Part shown: piece by piece, positions 12,934-23,225 of the stretch
Layout of the letters: every line of letters begins with the position of its first letter
Position numbering within the stretch: the first letter of the stretch is position 1
Assembly (NCBI GenBank): GCA_025403435.1
Contig: CM046348.1
Location: forward strand, 13,516,034-13,580,033
Length of the DNA stretch: 64,000 nucleotides
DNA from: Artocarpus heterophyllus
Taxonomy: Eukaryota; Streptophyta; Magnoliopsida; Rosales; Moraceae
Direction: 5' to 3'
The notes under the pieces: generated by a model
Databases searched by the model: none
Seen by the model: only the letters and a program-made list of their open reading frames with translations
What the model was told of the DNA's origin: nothing
Made by a program: the position numbers and the translations under genes

Positions 12934-13823
12934 GGATTATTTTCATATTTGTCCCTTGAACTATGTCACTTATGTCATTTTGCCCTCTTCCACCCAATTC
13001 TGTGAGTTTTTGGATATGTTTTTTGAAAAAAAAAATTTATCTCTCCCCCTAAACTATATCGCTTATGTTATTTTACGTCAAACTTTTAAAATGTGTTACT
13101 ACATCCCTTTATTTATTTATTTTTGTTAATAAATAACCTATTTTCATCTAATTTTGTTTGGCTAATTAATTCATTTGTTTTTCTTATAACTTTAAAAGAC
13201 CTCCATCACAAAGCAATCTATATACTCATAACTTGCATAGAAATATTTTTGATAACATGCTATTCAAATATAAATACGAAGAAAATTTAAGAGGGGTTCT
13301 TTTTAAGAAATTGAAAAAGTATGTTCGTTAAAAAAAAACTTCAAGAGCTTTATTCTTCTAAGGTATATTGTGGGTTTTTTTTTTTCCCTCCTTAAGCTTT
13401 TTTATATGGTTAGAATGACCTATTGTAAAAAATAATGCGTTTTCCTTGAACTCTTTTTTCCTTAATATATTTTTTCCGTTAAATTCTTTTTTATGTTTGG
13501 GTTTTTTCTTTAAAGTTTAAAGAAAAAAAATTGACTTGTAAAGCCAAATAAAATTGAACGGACGGAGGTTATTTGCTAACAAAAAAATTAGAGGACATAG
13601 TGACACATTCTGAAAGTCGAAGAGCAAAGTAACATAAGTGATATAGTTTGGAAGGAAAATATACAATATTATACAAAAAAGGGTCCAAAAACTAACGAAT
13701 TTGAATGGAAGGGGGAACTTGCTAATGGAATAAAATTTGAGAAAATTAAGTAGTATATTTTAAAAGTCAATGGGCAAAATGAAATAAGTGACTTAGTTCA
13801 GGGAGCAAATGTGAAAATAATCC
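12934..13823. mobile_element. Non-autonomous Mutator-like element with 9-bp target duplication
   Basis: The 890-bp element is bounded by inverted ends GGATTATTTTCATATTTGTC (left) and, reverse-complemented from the right, GGATTATTTTCACATTTGCT. The similarity continues inward (GAACTATGTCACTTATGTCA versus GAACTAAGTCACTTATTTCA) for well over 50 bp. The flanks carry a perfect 9-bp direct repeat TAAATTGTT at 12925-12933 and 13824-13832. Long TIRs plus a 9-bp duplication are the hallmark of Mutator-like elements. There is no transposase frame. Confidence 0.85.
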
Positions 13824-13832
13824 TAAATTGTT

Positions 13833-15396
13833 TATATATTGTTTCAAACTTTGGCAATCTATTGTTTTTTGATTAAGAATCGTGCTCTTACAATTCATGT
13901 CCACTTACATTATGCATAAACAAAATAAAAACAAAAGCCATCTGAAACGAGCAATCGGTGTCTTTAGTTATTTTCAAGGTTATACAAGTAATTGTGATGA
14001 AAGCACCCAAAAATCCTTTAGGATAATCAAAATTTGGGCCAATTAATTCTTAGCTCATTAAAAACATAAGGCATTTATTTTATTTTTACAAATGTGTTTG
14101 AAAACGTTGGTTGGTATTTGAGAATATCACATGTATGGTTAATATTTTGAATTTAATCAAGAGAAAAAGCAATAGAGTTCGGGCGAGGGAGCTCGCTTCT
14201 CATAACAATAGGAAACGATCTACATTGTGGAGGACTTGCTTGTGGCTATCGTCACTGTTACAAGACTTCTAGGGAGAGAAAAGGAGGAGAGAAGGATAGA
14301 GACGAGACGAGAAAGATATCTGTTAGGGTTTCTAATTTGAAAGGGAAAAGAGATTTTTGAATATTTTTAGTAGAAGAAGAGAGGACAAAGAAAATAAAGA
14401 GAATAGAAAAAAATAAATAAATAAAAGTATAAAACAATTAAAAAAAGAAAATTAAAGAAAAAAGGGAAAGGTTCCGTTCCTATATATGTTAAGATAAGAT
14501 TAAGATAATAAATGTGGATTTGCAAAGAGTCTCTTTGGAATGACTTAAAAAAAACTTGTTATTGACTTATTTGTTTCAACAACTGCTTTTTGATATATTT
14601 AGAAGGACCCATAAAAAATGTTTTTAGTTTTTAGGAAAAGCCAACCATTTATTGCTTATGAAAAGCTTTTTTATTTATATTTTTAATCTTTTATTTAAAA
14701 ATAACAAATAAATAATTTCATATATTTCTTAAATTATACTACTTTTTGAGCTTATTTATTATAGCTTGTGCTTTTACTTTTAAGCAGTAGCAGAATAGAA
14801 GCATAAGCTAGCTTTTAAATTACCATATGGATGATGTATAATAAAGTGCTTTTTAATTTTAAAAGAACTCTTAAATATGTTTGGTTAAATAAGTCAAAAG
14901 CACTTATTGATATAAAAAGTAATGCAATTTAAGGATGTTGAAGGAATCTTTAATTTGTTATTCTTAAATTAAACGTCAAAAAATATAAATAAAAAAGCTT
15001 TTCATAGGCACCAAAGAGTTAGTTTATTCCAAAAATGCTTAAAAAAACCAAAAGCACTTGTGCTAGGTTCATGCAAATATGTTCAAAAGCTATTTTTGGG
15101 GTAAAAACAACTTTTTTTAAGTTTTCAAATAGGTCCTTTATACCAATAAGAGCTTTTGACTTATAATCAAACATGTTCAAAGCTCATTTGAAATAAAAAA
15201 GCATTATTCTATGTACTATTTAAATACTAACTAAAAAGATCAAGCTTATACTTCTCTCCTCCTTTTGCTGAAAAATAAAAACACAAGCTACCCTAGATGA
15301 ATCCAAAATTTCTGCCATTAATTATTTTTCGCTTGAATTTTTGCCATTTATTACTTTTGACTTAAATATCGGCTCTTAATTTTTAGTTTTCACTCA
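13833..15396. other. AT-rich intergenic DNA with AAGCACTT-type repeat debris
   Basis: No gene is seen. Around 14520-15190 there are several AAAAGCACTT/AAGTGCTTTT and CTTATGAAAAGC motifs in both orientations (for example 14645-14665, 14835-14850, 14895-14910, 15048-15062). These look like eroded MITE copies of a further type. Confidence 0.3.
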
Positions 15397-15574
15397 GGGG
15401 GTGTTTGGTAGTGGTGGGAACCACTCAGTTCCCACCACAATCTCAATTATGAACAGTGTAAAGCTCTCATATGCTACAGTAACAATAAAAAAATGTGCTA
15501 CAGTATAAAACTCTTATATGCTATAGTAAAAATAGTTTCCACTATTAGTTTCTACCACCCTTCCAAACACCCTC
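15397..15574. mobile_element. Well-preserved MITE, GTAAAGCTCTCATATG family
   Basis: This is one of the clearest copies. The left end AGGGGGTGTTTGGTAGTGG and the right end CCACCCTTCCAAACACCCTC are inverted. Inside lie two tandem units, AGTGTAAAGCTCTCATATGC (from about 15457) and AGTATAAAACTCTTATATGC (from about 15500), each followed by TACAGTAA- or TATAGTAA-type sequence. Confidence 0.7.
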
Positions 15575-15974
15575 TTAAACATCTCATTTCCCTCCCCCCA
15601 TCCTATTGTTGACTAACTCCCTGATTTCATTTCACAACCCAACATGAACATCCAAAACCCCCTCGATCCTTTTCTTTCAGACCTGCATAGGCAGCAGACG
15701 TTCCTGGGCCTAATCCATGGAGATAAGAGCCCATACGTAACCAACATGCCTTTGGAAAGTTGGGCCTGCAAACGTGGCTCATAGACAGCCCCTGACCGAC
15801 TATACCCAAATGGGAAAAACGCAATGACGTGGTTATTGTCTTTTCCTCTATCTGACTGCTAGAAAAAGCAGTGATTCATTAAAACCAACGCATCAGGTAT
15901 TTCAGCAAGGCGCGTGCAACACACTCCCCACCAAAGTACCCGGATAGTTTGTGATTTGTTAGAATTCCTAGGAG

Positions 15975-16739
15975 TTGGGTTGACAAATCAGATCAACAGG
16001 TAAGGTTAGTGTTAGATTAGGATCAATTTTTATAAAAATTAGTTTGATACGAATCCAACTTATGATATAAATTAGTTGAAAATTTTTAACCCTAACCCGA
16101 AGTGTTTTGGTATGAGTTGACACAAATACGACTCATGCCAACTCGTTCTTTATACGCAATGAAAAAAATGACCTGTAGCCTGTATTTGACCTGCAATCCA
16201 ATTGTGACACGCAACTCGCTTATAACCTGCTTACATTAATATATATAACACAAAAACAATAAAATTATATGAGTTTTATACCATAACAACAATAAAGTCC
16301 AGTCTTAAAATTTAAAAACATCCAACAAGTCCAAAACATATCACAAGCCATCATAGCAACTGTTGATACTCTTACTAAATGCAGATTCTAATGCAATTGT
16401 TGATAACGAAATGCTTAAAATGCCACGAGTCATCATAGCAATGATAAGATAGCGGAACTGATTTGTCTTTCAAAGCAAGAGGTAAGGTTTTGATGTTTAG
16501 AGTTATACTATTGTCTATATCTGATCTGATATATAATAACAGAATAAAAATATTTAAATAAGTATAAGCGATTCAGTTTAGGGTTAGGCAGGTTGACCCT
16601 AACCCGACCTGTTTTTGGACTGGTCAGTTTTATGTTGACACTAAACTGACCCAGGATTAATTTTTTTGACACTAACCTGTAAAAATTCGTGTCGTGTTCA
16701 TGTCGTGTTGTTGTGTTGCGACCCATATTGTCGGCCCTA
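15975..16739. mobile_element. Old hAT-type non-autonomous element with degenerate 8-bp duplication
   Basis: The ends TTGGGTTGACAA and TTGTCGGCCCTA (reverse complement TAGGGCCGACAA) match those of the intact element at 56178-56768. The interior shares its motifs (GTGTCGTGTT, TAACCCGACCTG, GTTGACACTAA). The flanks CCTAGGAG (15967-15974) and CTGAGGAG (16740-16747) agree at 6 of 8 positions. Confidence 0.65.
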
Positions 16740-16744
16740 CTGAG

Positions 16745-16912
16745 GAGGTGTTAGGCAAACATAATGAGAACAAACTTTATAGTTATTAAATAATATAAAA
16801 CTCTCACATGTTACAGCAAAATACTAAAAATTGTTACAATATAAAGCTCTCATATGCTACAATATTTTAAACTATAAAGTTGATTCTAACCACATTTATC
16901 AAACACTCACTA
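16745..16912. mobile_element. MITE copy, GTAAAGCTCTCATATG family
   Basis: Units ATAAAACTCTCACATGTTAC and ATAAAGCTCTCATATGCTAC lie in tandem. The ends are GAGGTGTTAGGC and TATCAAACACTC. It abuts the right target duplication of the hAT-type element. Confidence 0.6.
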
Positions 16913-17480
16913 AAAAGTCTTATTCTCAAAACTGACAACTTAAGATGTTTTAAACTTTTTTTGCATTGCTACGGTTTTGTAGACTATAAGTTTAAAACCA
17001 TTTACTTGAGGTTGTAAAAGGTTTTTATAGCTTTTTGATACAAGTGTTTAGATTAATTTAAACTATAAAAACGGTTCAAACCATTGTTTGGTTTGGTAGT
17101 AGGTCTTTTTTTATAAACCATACTTTTCAAAGCAAGTTTTTTTTTTAAACTTAATATAATGGTTCTTTTTTATTTTTAAGTCTTGAAATTTTAAATGTTA
17201 GTTCAACACTAACATTTAAACTATATGATTCAAAACTTCTTATTTAAAATTATTATAATATTTAAAAAAGTAATTTAAACTATCAATTTAAATTTAAAAA
17301 TTATAACAGATAAAAATTTTATATTTTTTATTTTAATATAAAAAGACTTTATATTACTTGTAGTTCAAAATATATATAATTCAAAACCACGCTGTCACCG
17401 TCTTAAACCCGCGTAGCAATAAATTTTTAATCCAAGCCTTCTGAAAATCAAAAGGCGTAAAAGACCCACAGAAACACAAA
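16913..17480. other. AT-rich upstream region of the GRF gene
   Basis: Nothing coding. It contains facing AAACCATT/AATGGTT segments (16990-17170) that look like an eroded repeat. A G-box CACGTG occurs just beyond, at 17488-17493, in the likely promoter of the GRF gene. Confidence 0.3.
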
Positions 17481-17651
17481 AAGCTAACACGTGACCCACA
17501 CGCGCACCAAACTCGAAACTTGCCTTTTCCTCGCGGTTGTCCACTTCTGCAAAGCCTGAGACTCTGAGAAGAGAGAGCGGAAAAAGAAAAACTTGTCAGA
17601 AACCTCTGACACTCTGTTTAACATCTCTGTCCCCGTCTCCAAGCTTAGCAA

Positions 17652-17768
17652 ATGGACATGGAGGGAGAGAGGTTTCGGTTTCGTCTCTCTCTCTCAATCT
17701 CAGAGTTGTTCTCGGATCTCTTTTTCATTTTTCAGCTTTACCATGGTCTCCCTCTGTCTCACGCATAA
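17652..17768 (+). promoter_or_regulatory. Possible upstream ORF in the GRF leader
   Basis: An ATG at 17652 opens a 38-codon frame ending with TAA at 17766-17768, 86 bp before the GRF start. It would matter only if transcription starts upstream of it, which the sequence cannot show. Confidence 0.3.
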
Positions 17769-17854
17769 ACACCACTTCAATATGCTGTAATTAAGACATG
17801 TTTCTTTCTTTAAACCTTCTCAGTCTCACTGATAGAACCTTGTCGCATTGAAAT

Positions 17855-19639
17855 ATGGACTCTCAAAGCGTCCCTTCACACTCTGGTAACTCATTAATAT
17901 ATGTATATATATATATATTGCATTTAGTTCTCTTTTTGTAAATTTCTGATTTGTTTGTTTCTTTCTTAACATGGATTCTTCTGTATGCTATATCTATATG
18001 TATATGTATATGTACATGTACATGTTTGTTTTTGTCAAGGTGGTGGATTGCGGAAGAAGGGATGGACGGCGGTGATGCATGGAGAGAAGAAGATCATCAG
18101 TAAGGTCAAGGAAGAATCGTGTCCGTTCATTAAGGTACCTGTGTTCACGCTAACTCAGTTGCAGGAGCTTCAGCAGCAAACTCTAATCCACAGCCATATA
18201 GCTGCTGGTCTTCCTGTTCCTTGTCACCTTGTGCTTCCCATTTGGAAGAGTTTCGCTGCTTCATTTGGGGCTTCTAATTTTGGTATTTTTAACCAATTCC
18301 CTGGCTGTAATTTCTTTCATTTATTGCTCAAAAATTGTATTATCTATGAATTATTTTTATTTGCATGTAGTTATATGACCAAATTTATACTTATTCTCAG
18401 ATGGGGTTTGTTAGTTAATCATTTTGTGTGTTTTGTTAGTTACAATAATGACTCTTGGACACAATAGTTAAGTTTCTGCTTATTGTTGCTGTGTGTTTTG
18501 GCTGTTTAAGTTTTAATTGATTGTTTTCAGTTAGAGGGCTTAGTCCTCAGGGGTTTAACTATACACACATGATGGAGCCTGAGCAAGAAAGATGTAGAAG
18601 AACTGATGGGAAGAAGTGGAGATGTAGTAAGAAAGTAGTTGCTGGTCAGAAATACTGTGAGCAGCATATACACAGAGGCCGTCAACGTTCAAGAAAGCTT
18701 GTGGAGGCATCAGAAATTTCTGCTCCTTCAAATCCCACAACCACAAGACCCAAAAAGACGAAAGCCGAGTCACCACAAAATCCAAGCTCAAACCTTTTGG
18801 GGCTTCAACTTATGACCCCATCCTCCAATGCTGCTAATGTCAGAAATGGTGGTACCACTATCACTAGTAACCTCAGTAAGAAACGTGTTAGTTATGTCAC
18901 TTCTCCATATATCACCACAAAGAATACTAGTGGAAGTGGAATCATCACTTCTACCATAGCCACAAACAACCCCAACCTTGTTTTCACAAGCACCAAGAGT
19001 AACCAGAATATTGGGAAAGATGTGAAGGAGGTGTATTTGGCAAACACTAGCACCATTAAAGGAAGCAGCAACAACGGCAAAAATATTAGTGTTGGTAGAA
19101 ATATGTTACCTGGATTGGGCTTCTCTCCGAAAAGTGTTCTTCAAGGTAGTAGTATTTCTGAATTATTGTAGCCCTTTTGCGATATATTGTACACCCTTTA
19201 GGCATTCATGTTTTGTTGCTATTGTTTTTCAGTGGTGCGCCGCAATGACTTATGCATCGACAAAAGAAATGGCATGGAGATTGAACTGGGGAGGTGTAGG
19301 AGAACAGACGGGAAGAAGTGGCGGTGCCGGAGGGATGTAATCCCTTATCAGAAATATTGTCCCCGCCATATGCACAGAGGTGCCAAGAAGCTTGCAAAGC
19401 CCATTGAACCAATCGCTTCATCTGCCGCTACAAACACTGCTCCACTTCCTCTAGCCACAGCCACAGCCACGTCCTGCAGGACAGATCGTATAAGCCCGAA
19501 CACAAATCTCTCTATTTCTATCCCGACCAGTCCGACTCCGATCAGCAACGATGAGAAAAGTGACTCCGGCAATAGCAGTGGTACAACTATCACTGATACC
19601 AGCATCAGCCTTTACGCCATTAGTAAGGTGCCTTCCTGA
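17855..19639 (+). CDS. GRF9: Growth-regulating factor with QLQ and two WRC domains (GRF9 type)
   Basis: Exons by splice sites: 17855-17885, 18040-18282, 18531-19145, 19233-19639, all GT-AG with consistent phases, giving 431 residues. A QLQ domain ([20 protein letters not shown], about residues 45-80; contacts GIF co-activators) precedes WRC domain 1 (Cys113, Cys123, Cys134, His137; basic DNA-binding C3H motif). A second WRC (Cys318, Cys328, Cys339, His342) lies in the last exon. Arabidopsis GRF9 is the family member known for two WRC domains, and the AUR3 homologue next door agrees. GRFs are nuclear regulators of leaf and organ cell proliferation. A miR396 site lies in exon 3. The short first exon ([11 protein letters not shown]) is the least certain part. 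Retention of the 87-nt third intron would end the protein after domain 1. Confidence 0.93.
18685..18706 (+). promoter_or_regulatory. miR396 target site in GRF exon 3
   Basis: ACGTTCAAGAAAGC followed by TTGTGGAG is complementary to miR396 with the one-nucleotide bulge typical of GRF targets and a terminal G:U pair. It lies just after WRC domain 1 (encoding RSRKLVE), where the site sits in other GRFs. The equivalent stretch after WRC domain 2 lacks it. Confidence 0.85.
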
Positions 19640-20103
19640 GATGACAGCAGGAAGATTGTTCTATCAAACTTGTTGGCACAGTTCTACTTCTTTGTGGTGG
19701 AATTGTTGTTAGATACAATGTAAAAGCGGGTACCTGTTTTTTTCTCCAGCGGAAATCTAGCCTCTTCATATGAAGTTTTATATCAGCAAGGTAGATGGCA
19801 GAAAAAATGGAGGAGAAAAAGTGGAGTTCTGCTAGCATATGCAGGGGCCAACTGATCCTAAATTTTGTACGCTTCTGACATTAAAGGCCTATCATATAAT
19901 CTACTTGTCTTTATCTTTGTACGTTTAGTTATAATATTTCTGGCATGCAAGTCTAGTCTAGTTTGGTTGTTAGCTAAGGCTCCCCTCTATCACCATGTAA
20001 CGAGCAAGAGATTATAATAGAGGAGGGGTCTTATTTATAAAACAAGCTTTGAAAGGAAATAAAAAGTCATTTATTTCCCTGAAAAGGATAATGATTCTAA
20101 AAG
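19640..20103. other. 3' flank of the GRF gene
   Basis: Probable 3' UTR and spacer. The TTTT pol III stop for the minus-strand tRNA is at 20099-20102. Nothing else is recognised. Confidence 0.4.
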
Positions 20104-20177
20104 TGGCGTCGCCCGGACTTGAACCGGAGACCTTCAGTGTGTTAGACTGACGTGATAACCAACTACACCACGACACC
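20104..20177 (-). tRNA. trnV-AAC: tRNA-Val (anticodon AAC)
   Basis: The 74-nt minus-strand sequence folds as a full cloverleaf. The acceptor stem is GGTGTCG with CGACGCC. The anticodon stem TCAGT/ACTGA carries the loop CTAACAC, anticodon AAC. The T arm is TCCGG-TTCAAGT-CCGGG, with discriminator A. Internal A-box (TGGTGTAGTTGG) and B-box (GGTTCAAGTCC) promoters are intact and a TTTT run follows. It is a nuclear-type gene without an intron. Confidence 0.96.
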
Positions 20178-20916
20178 TGCTTGTTCTCACTGGTAACATT
20201 TTTATACAGTTTGTTAATATTCCGGCACATTTTGTGATTTTTCTGGTGATTAATTATTGCTTATTCTAGTTTCGATGTGTTGTCTGCTGCTTGGGATAAT
20301 TTTTTTCTTAATTATTGTGGCATTCTTCATTCAAACAATTTAGGAAACTTAAGAGATGCATTTTTCATTTCAAAATTTGTCTTTAAAAAGCTTCCTATGT
20401 ATTCATTGAGATTTATTTTCCTGGACAATATAATTGTGTTTTTCTATATTCAAATAATGCGGTGACCTAATATGCATTTTCAAGTGAAAATTTTTCTCCT
20501 TGGTATACTTCACATATATGTAAGAGCTACTCAAAGTACATTACAGCGATATGTCTCTTTCGTATACTTTCCATGTAAGAGTGACTCGAAGTACACAAGG
20601 GTTCGGTTACCAGTTGAATAGTTTCTTTTGGGGGTTACAGGCAGCAATCCGATCTCGAATACACAGCAATTCAGTAAATAAAATATAGCTAATCCAGTAC
20701 TATGGTCGAAGTGATGAAACTCATGAGACTATATTTAGCAACTCAAAAAAGTCAGGTTCCTCCATGCCCAGATATGATGCATACAATTGAAGCTTGTATT
20801 TCAAGTCAAAAAGTTGAAAGTGCCTTTGGCCTATATATTACACCAGGAGAAACAGAACCAAACTCTGGTAAGTTTCTCACGGCCACGGTGATAACAACAT
20901 GATAGAAATAGAAATG
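20178..20916. other. Spacer between tRNA and Aurora kinase 3' end
   Basis: Nothing recognised. The 66-codon open frame at 20702-20902 shows no family resemblance and overlaps the expected 3' UTR of the convergent kinase gene. Confidence 0.3.
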
Positions 20917-22576
20917 CTAGTCCTCGCAGATACCAGAGGGATCTGCATTCTTGACTATCCAGGGATGCTCCAAAATGTTTCGAAGAGAGAGCCTCTTAGA
21001 GGAGTCCTTCACTAGAAGCTGCAGCAAAATTATTTTAAATAAAACATTATATAGCTAATTATACTCCATTAAGAACACAAGTGATAGAACATTACCCTGC
21101 TAATAAGATCTTTAGCTTCGGCAGAAACAGGAGGGGTATGAGGGTAGCACAGATCAACTTTCACTATTCTGTAGTTCCAACACCACCAGAACTCAGTTGT
21201 CCATAACCATTTCTCATAATTCACAAAACAATATGTACTCGCATTAGCCATTTCATTAGTGTTATACCTCTTAAATGTATCTCTCTGTGTTTCAGCCTCA
21301 AACGGAGGGGCACCGTAGAGGAACTCATAGCAAAGAATACCCAAAGTCCAGTTATCAACAGCATGGTCGTGAGCTTTGTTCTCCACCATTTCTGGTGCCA
21401 AGTAATCCAAAGTCCCACACATTGTGTGCCTTTTAGCTGTCGACTGCACAGACCATCCAAAGTCTGCTATTTTCAGTCGACCCTGCAGTTCAGATGTGAA
21501 CACCAAGAATACAAAACACAACTCATTCACAAGCTAAACTTCCAGATCACAAACAAAAACGCTAACAAATCAAGATTTCAATACAAAAGTCAAAACTTAA
21601 ATGTACGAGTAAAGGGTTAAAAACAAAAACCCCGTCTTTTATCAAACTGTTGCATACCCTTGTATTTTCAGAAATACCACACTTATCCCTACGCTTTATA
21701 AATCGTATCAATGTCATACAAATCATATCAAAATCATCTCCTACGCTTTACAAATCGTGTTAAGGACCTTCTCAAGTTTTAACACGATTTGCGAAACTTA
21801 GAAGATAAGTATAGGATTTCAAACAACACAGAATAGAATGCAACATTTCAACAAAACGCATGGAAGATTTTGTTATTATCCAACGAGCGAGAGCGTACCC
21901 GATGATCGATTAACAAATTCTCTGGTTTTATATCCCTATGAATAACATGCTTCCCGTGACAATACGCCAACGCTTGTGCAAGGCTTAGAATGTACTAACA
22001 ATCATAGAAATGTGAACTTTAATAGCGAAATTAAAGAAGCAAAAGCATAAATTTATGAAACCCTAGAATGTGAAAACAAAAAAGAGAGAGAGAGGATTTT
22101 ACCGTGGCGGCTTGCTTTTCGGAGAAATGTCCAGACTTTCTGAGCTCGCCGTAGAGTTCGCCGCCATGGGCGTACTCGAGGATCAAGAAGATCCGTTGTT
22201 CATCGTGAAACCAGCCGTGGAGGCGTAGAACATTCTGGTGCCGAAGACTCGCCTGAATCTCCATCTCTCTCCTCAGCTGGTGGTGCATTCCGTGCTTCTC
22301 GATCTGCTCCTTGAATATTATCTTCAACGCCACAATGTATTTGCTCTGCAACCGTAATTTTTTTTTTCGTTTTTCCGATCGAATATTAATTCGGTTTTGA
22401 TAACAGAACTGAGGAAAACGAGAAATGGAAAAACACGGATTCTTTACCTTCGCTTCTCTGGCGAGATAGACTCTGCCGAATTTGCCTCTGCCGAGGGGTT
22501 TTCCGATCTCGAAGTCTTTCAAGGACCAGTTTCTCTTCCGATTTGGTTCTTGGTGTTCTTGGGTTTCTGACGCCAT
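20917..22576 (-). CDS. AUR3: Aurora kinase, AUR3 type
   Basis: Six exons on the minus strand: 22576-22448, 22345-22103, 21994-21899, 21482-21268, 21168-21096, 21018-20917. All introns are GT-AG and in phase, giving 285 residues. The kinase domain is complete: Gly-rich loop GRGKFG (29-34), Lys51 in [12 protein letters not shown] (143-150), DFG (163-165), activation-loop Thr176 in [11 protein letters not shown]-type LAPEM, and VDNWTLG. It ends with [15 protein letters not shown]. The [13 protein letters not shown] and [13 protein letters not shown] stretches match plant AUR3 rather than AUR1/2. Plant AUR3 phosphorylates histone H3 at Ser10 and acts at centromeres in mitosis. The ATG at 22576 gives MASETQEHQ; the in-frame codon further upstream is only a GTG. 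No inactivating change is seen. Confidence 0.95.
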
Positions 22577-23225
22577 TTTCTGGATTTGGTCGTTCTTCAC
22601 CGGAGAGCGGGAGATGGGGATTTTGAAATTGCAAGAGCGGGGGATTTGAGAAAATAACGAAAATACCCATGTTTTTGCCTAAACAAGGCCTGTTTGTTTT
22701 TGTTCATAAAATATTTTCACTAAGTTTTTTTAAATAAAAATTTTAAAAATACTTTCAACATAATTTTTAAAATATTTTTATTTTTTTTAAAAAATATTTT
22801 CATTCATTTTAAAAATAATACCAAACAGTTAATATTTTTGCCATTTTATTATCAGATTGTCCAAGACGTCGGTTCCTTTTTGGTTTCGTTTTAAAAATTT
22901 TTAAAAATATTTTTATACGTTTTTTGATACAAAAATTTTAAAAACACTTCCAATATAATTTTTAAAAATTTTTATTTTTTAAAACAAAATTATTTTCACC
23001 TATTTTAAAAACACTATCAACCAAATCGTGTTTATAAAATCATACTTAAATATATTTTAAAGCAATTAATTTTAAAAAAAAAATACCAAGATTATTCTTC
23101 CTAATTTATATTAAATGTTATTTTAATATGAATTAATCAAAAACTGAAATAATTTATCCGAAAAAATTTTCAAATAAATATTTCGAATCAAACAACTCCT
23201 TCAATCGTATCGAGAGTTTTTAATC
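22577..23225. mobile_element. Two AT-rich MITE-like copies between AUR3 and the P450 relic
   Basis: Two copies of the TTTTAAAAATATTTTT-type family lie side by side. One runs about 22688-22828 (GCCTGTTTGTTTTTGTTC to AATAATACCAAACA), the other about 22872-23030 (TTTTTGGTTTCG to ACACTATCAACCAAA). They occupy the place where the missing 5' part of the P450 would be expected. Relatives lie at 48240-48370, 51690-51841 and 52511-52661. Confidence 0.5.

Noticed and set aside
22577..22600. Eight-residue longer N-terminus for AUR3 (from 22600)
   Set aside because: The codon at 22600 is GTG, not ATG. The ATG at 22576 gives the start expected for plant Aurora kinases.
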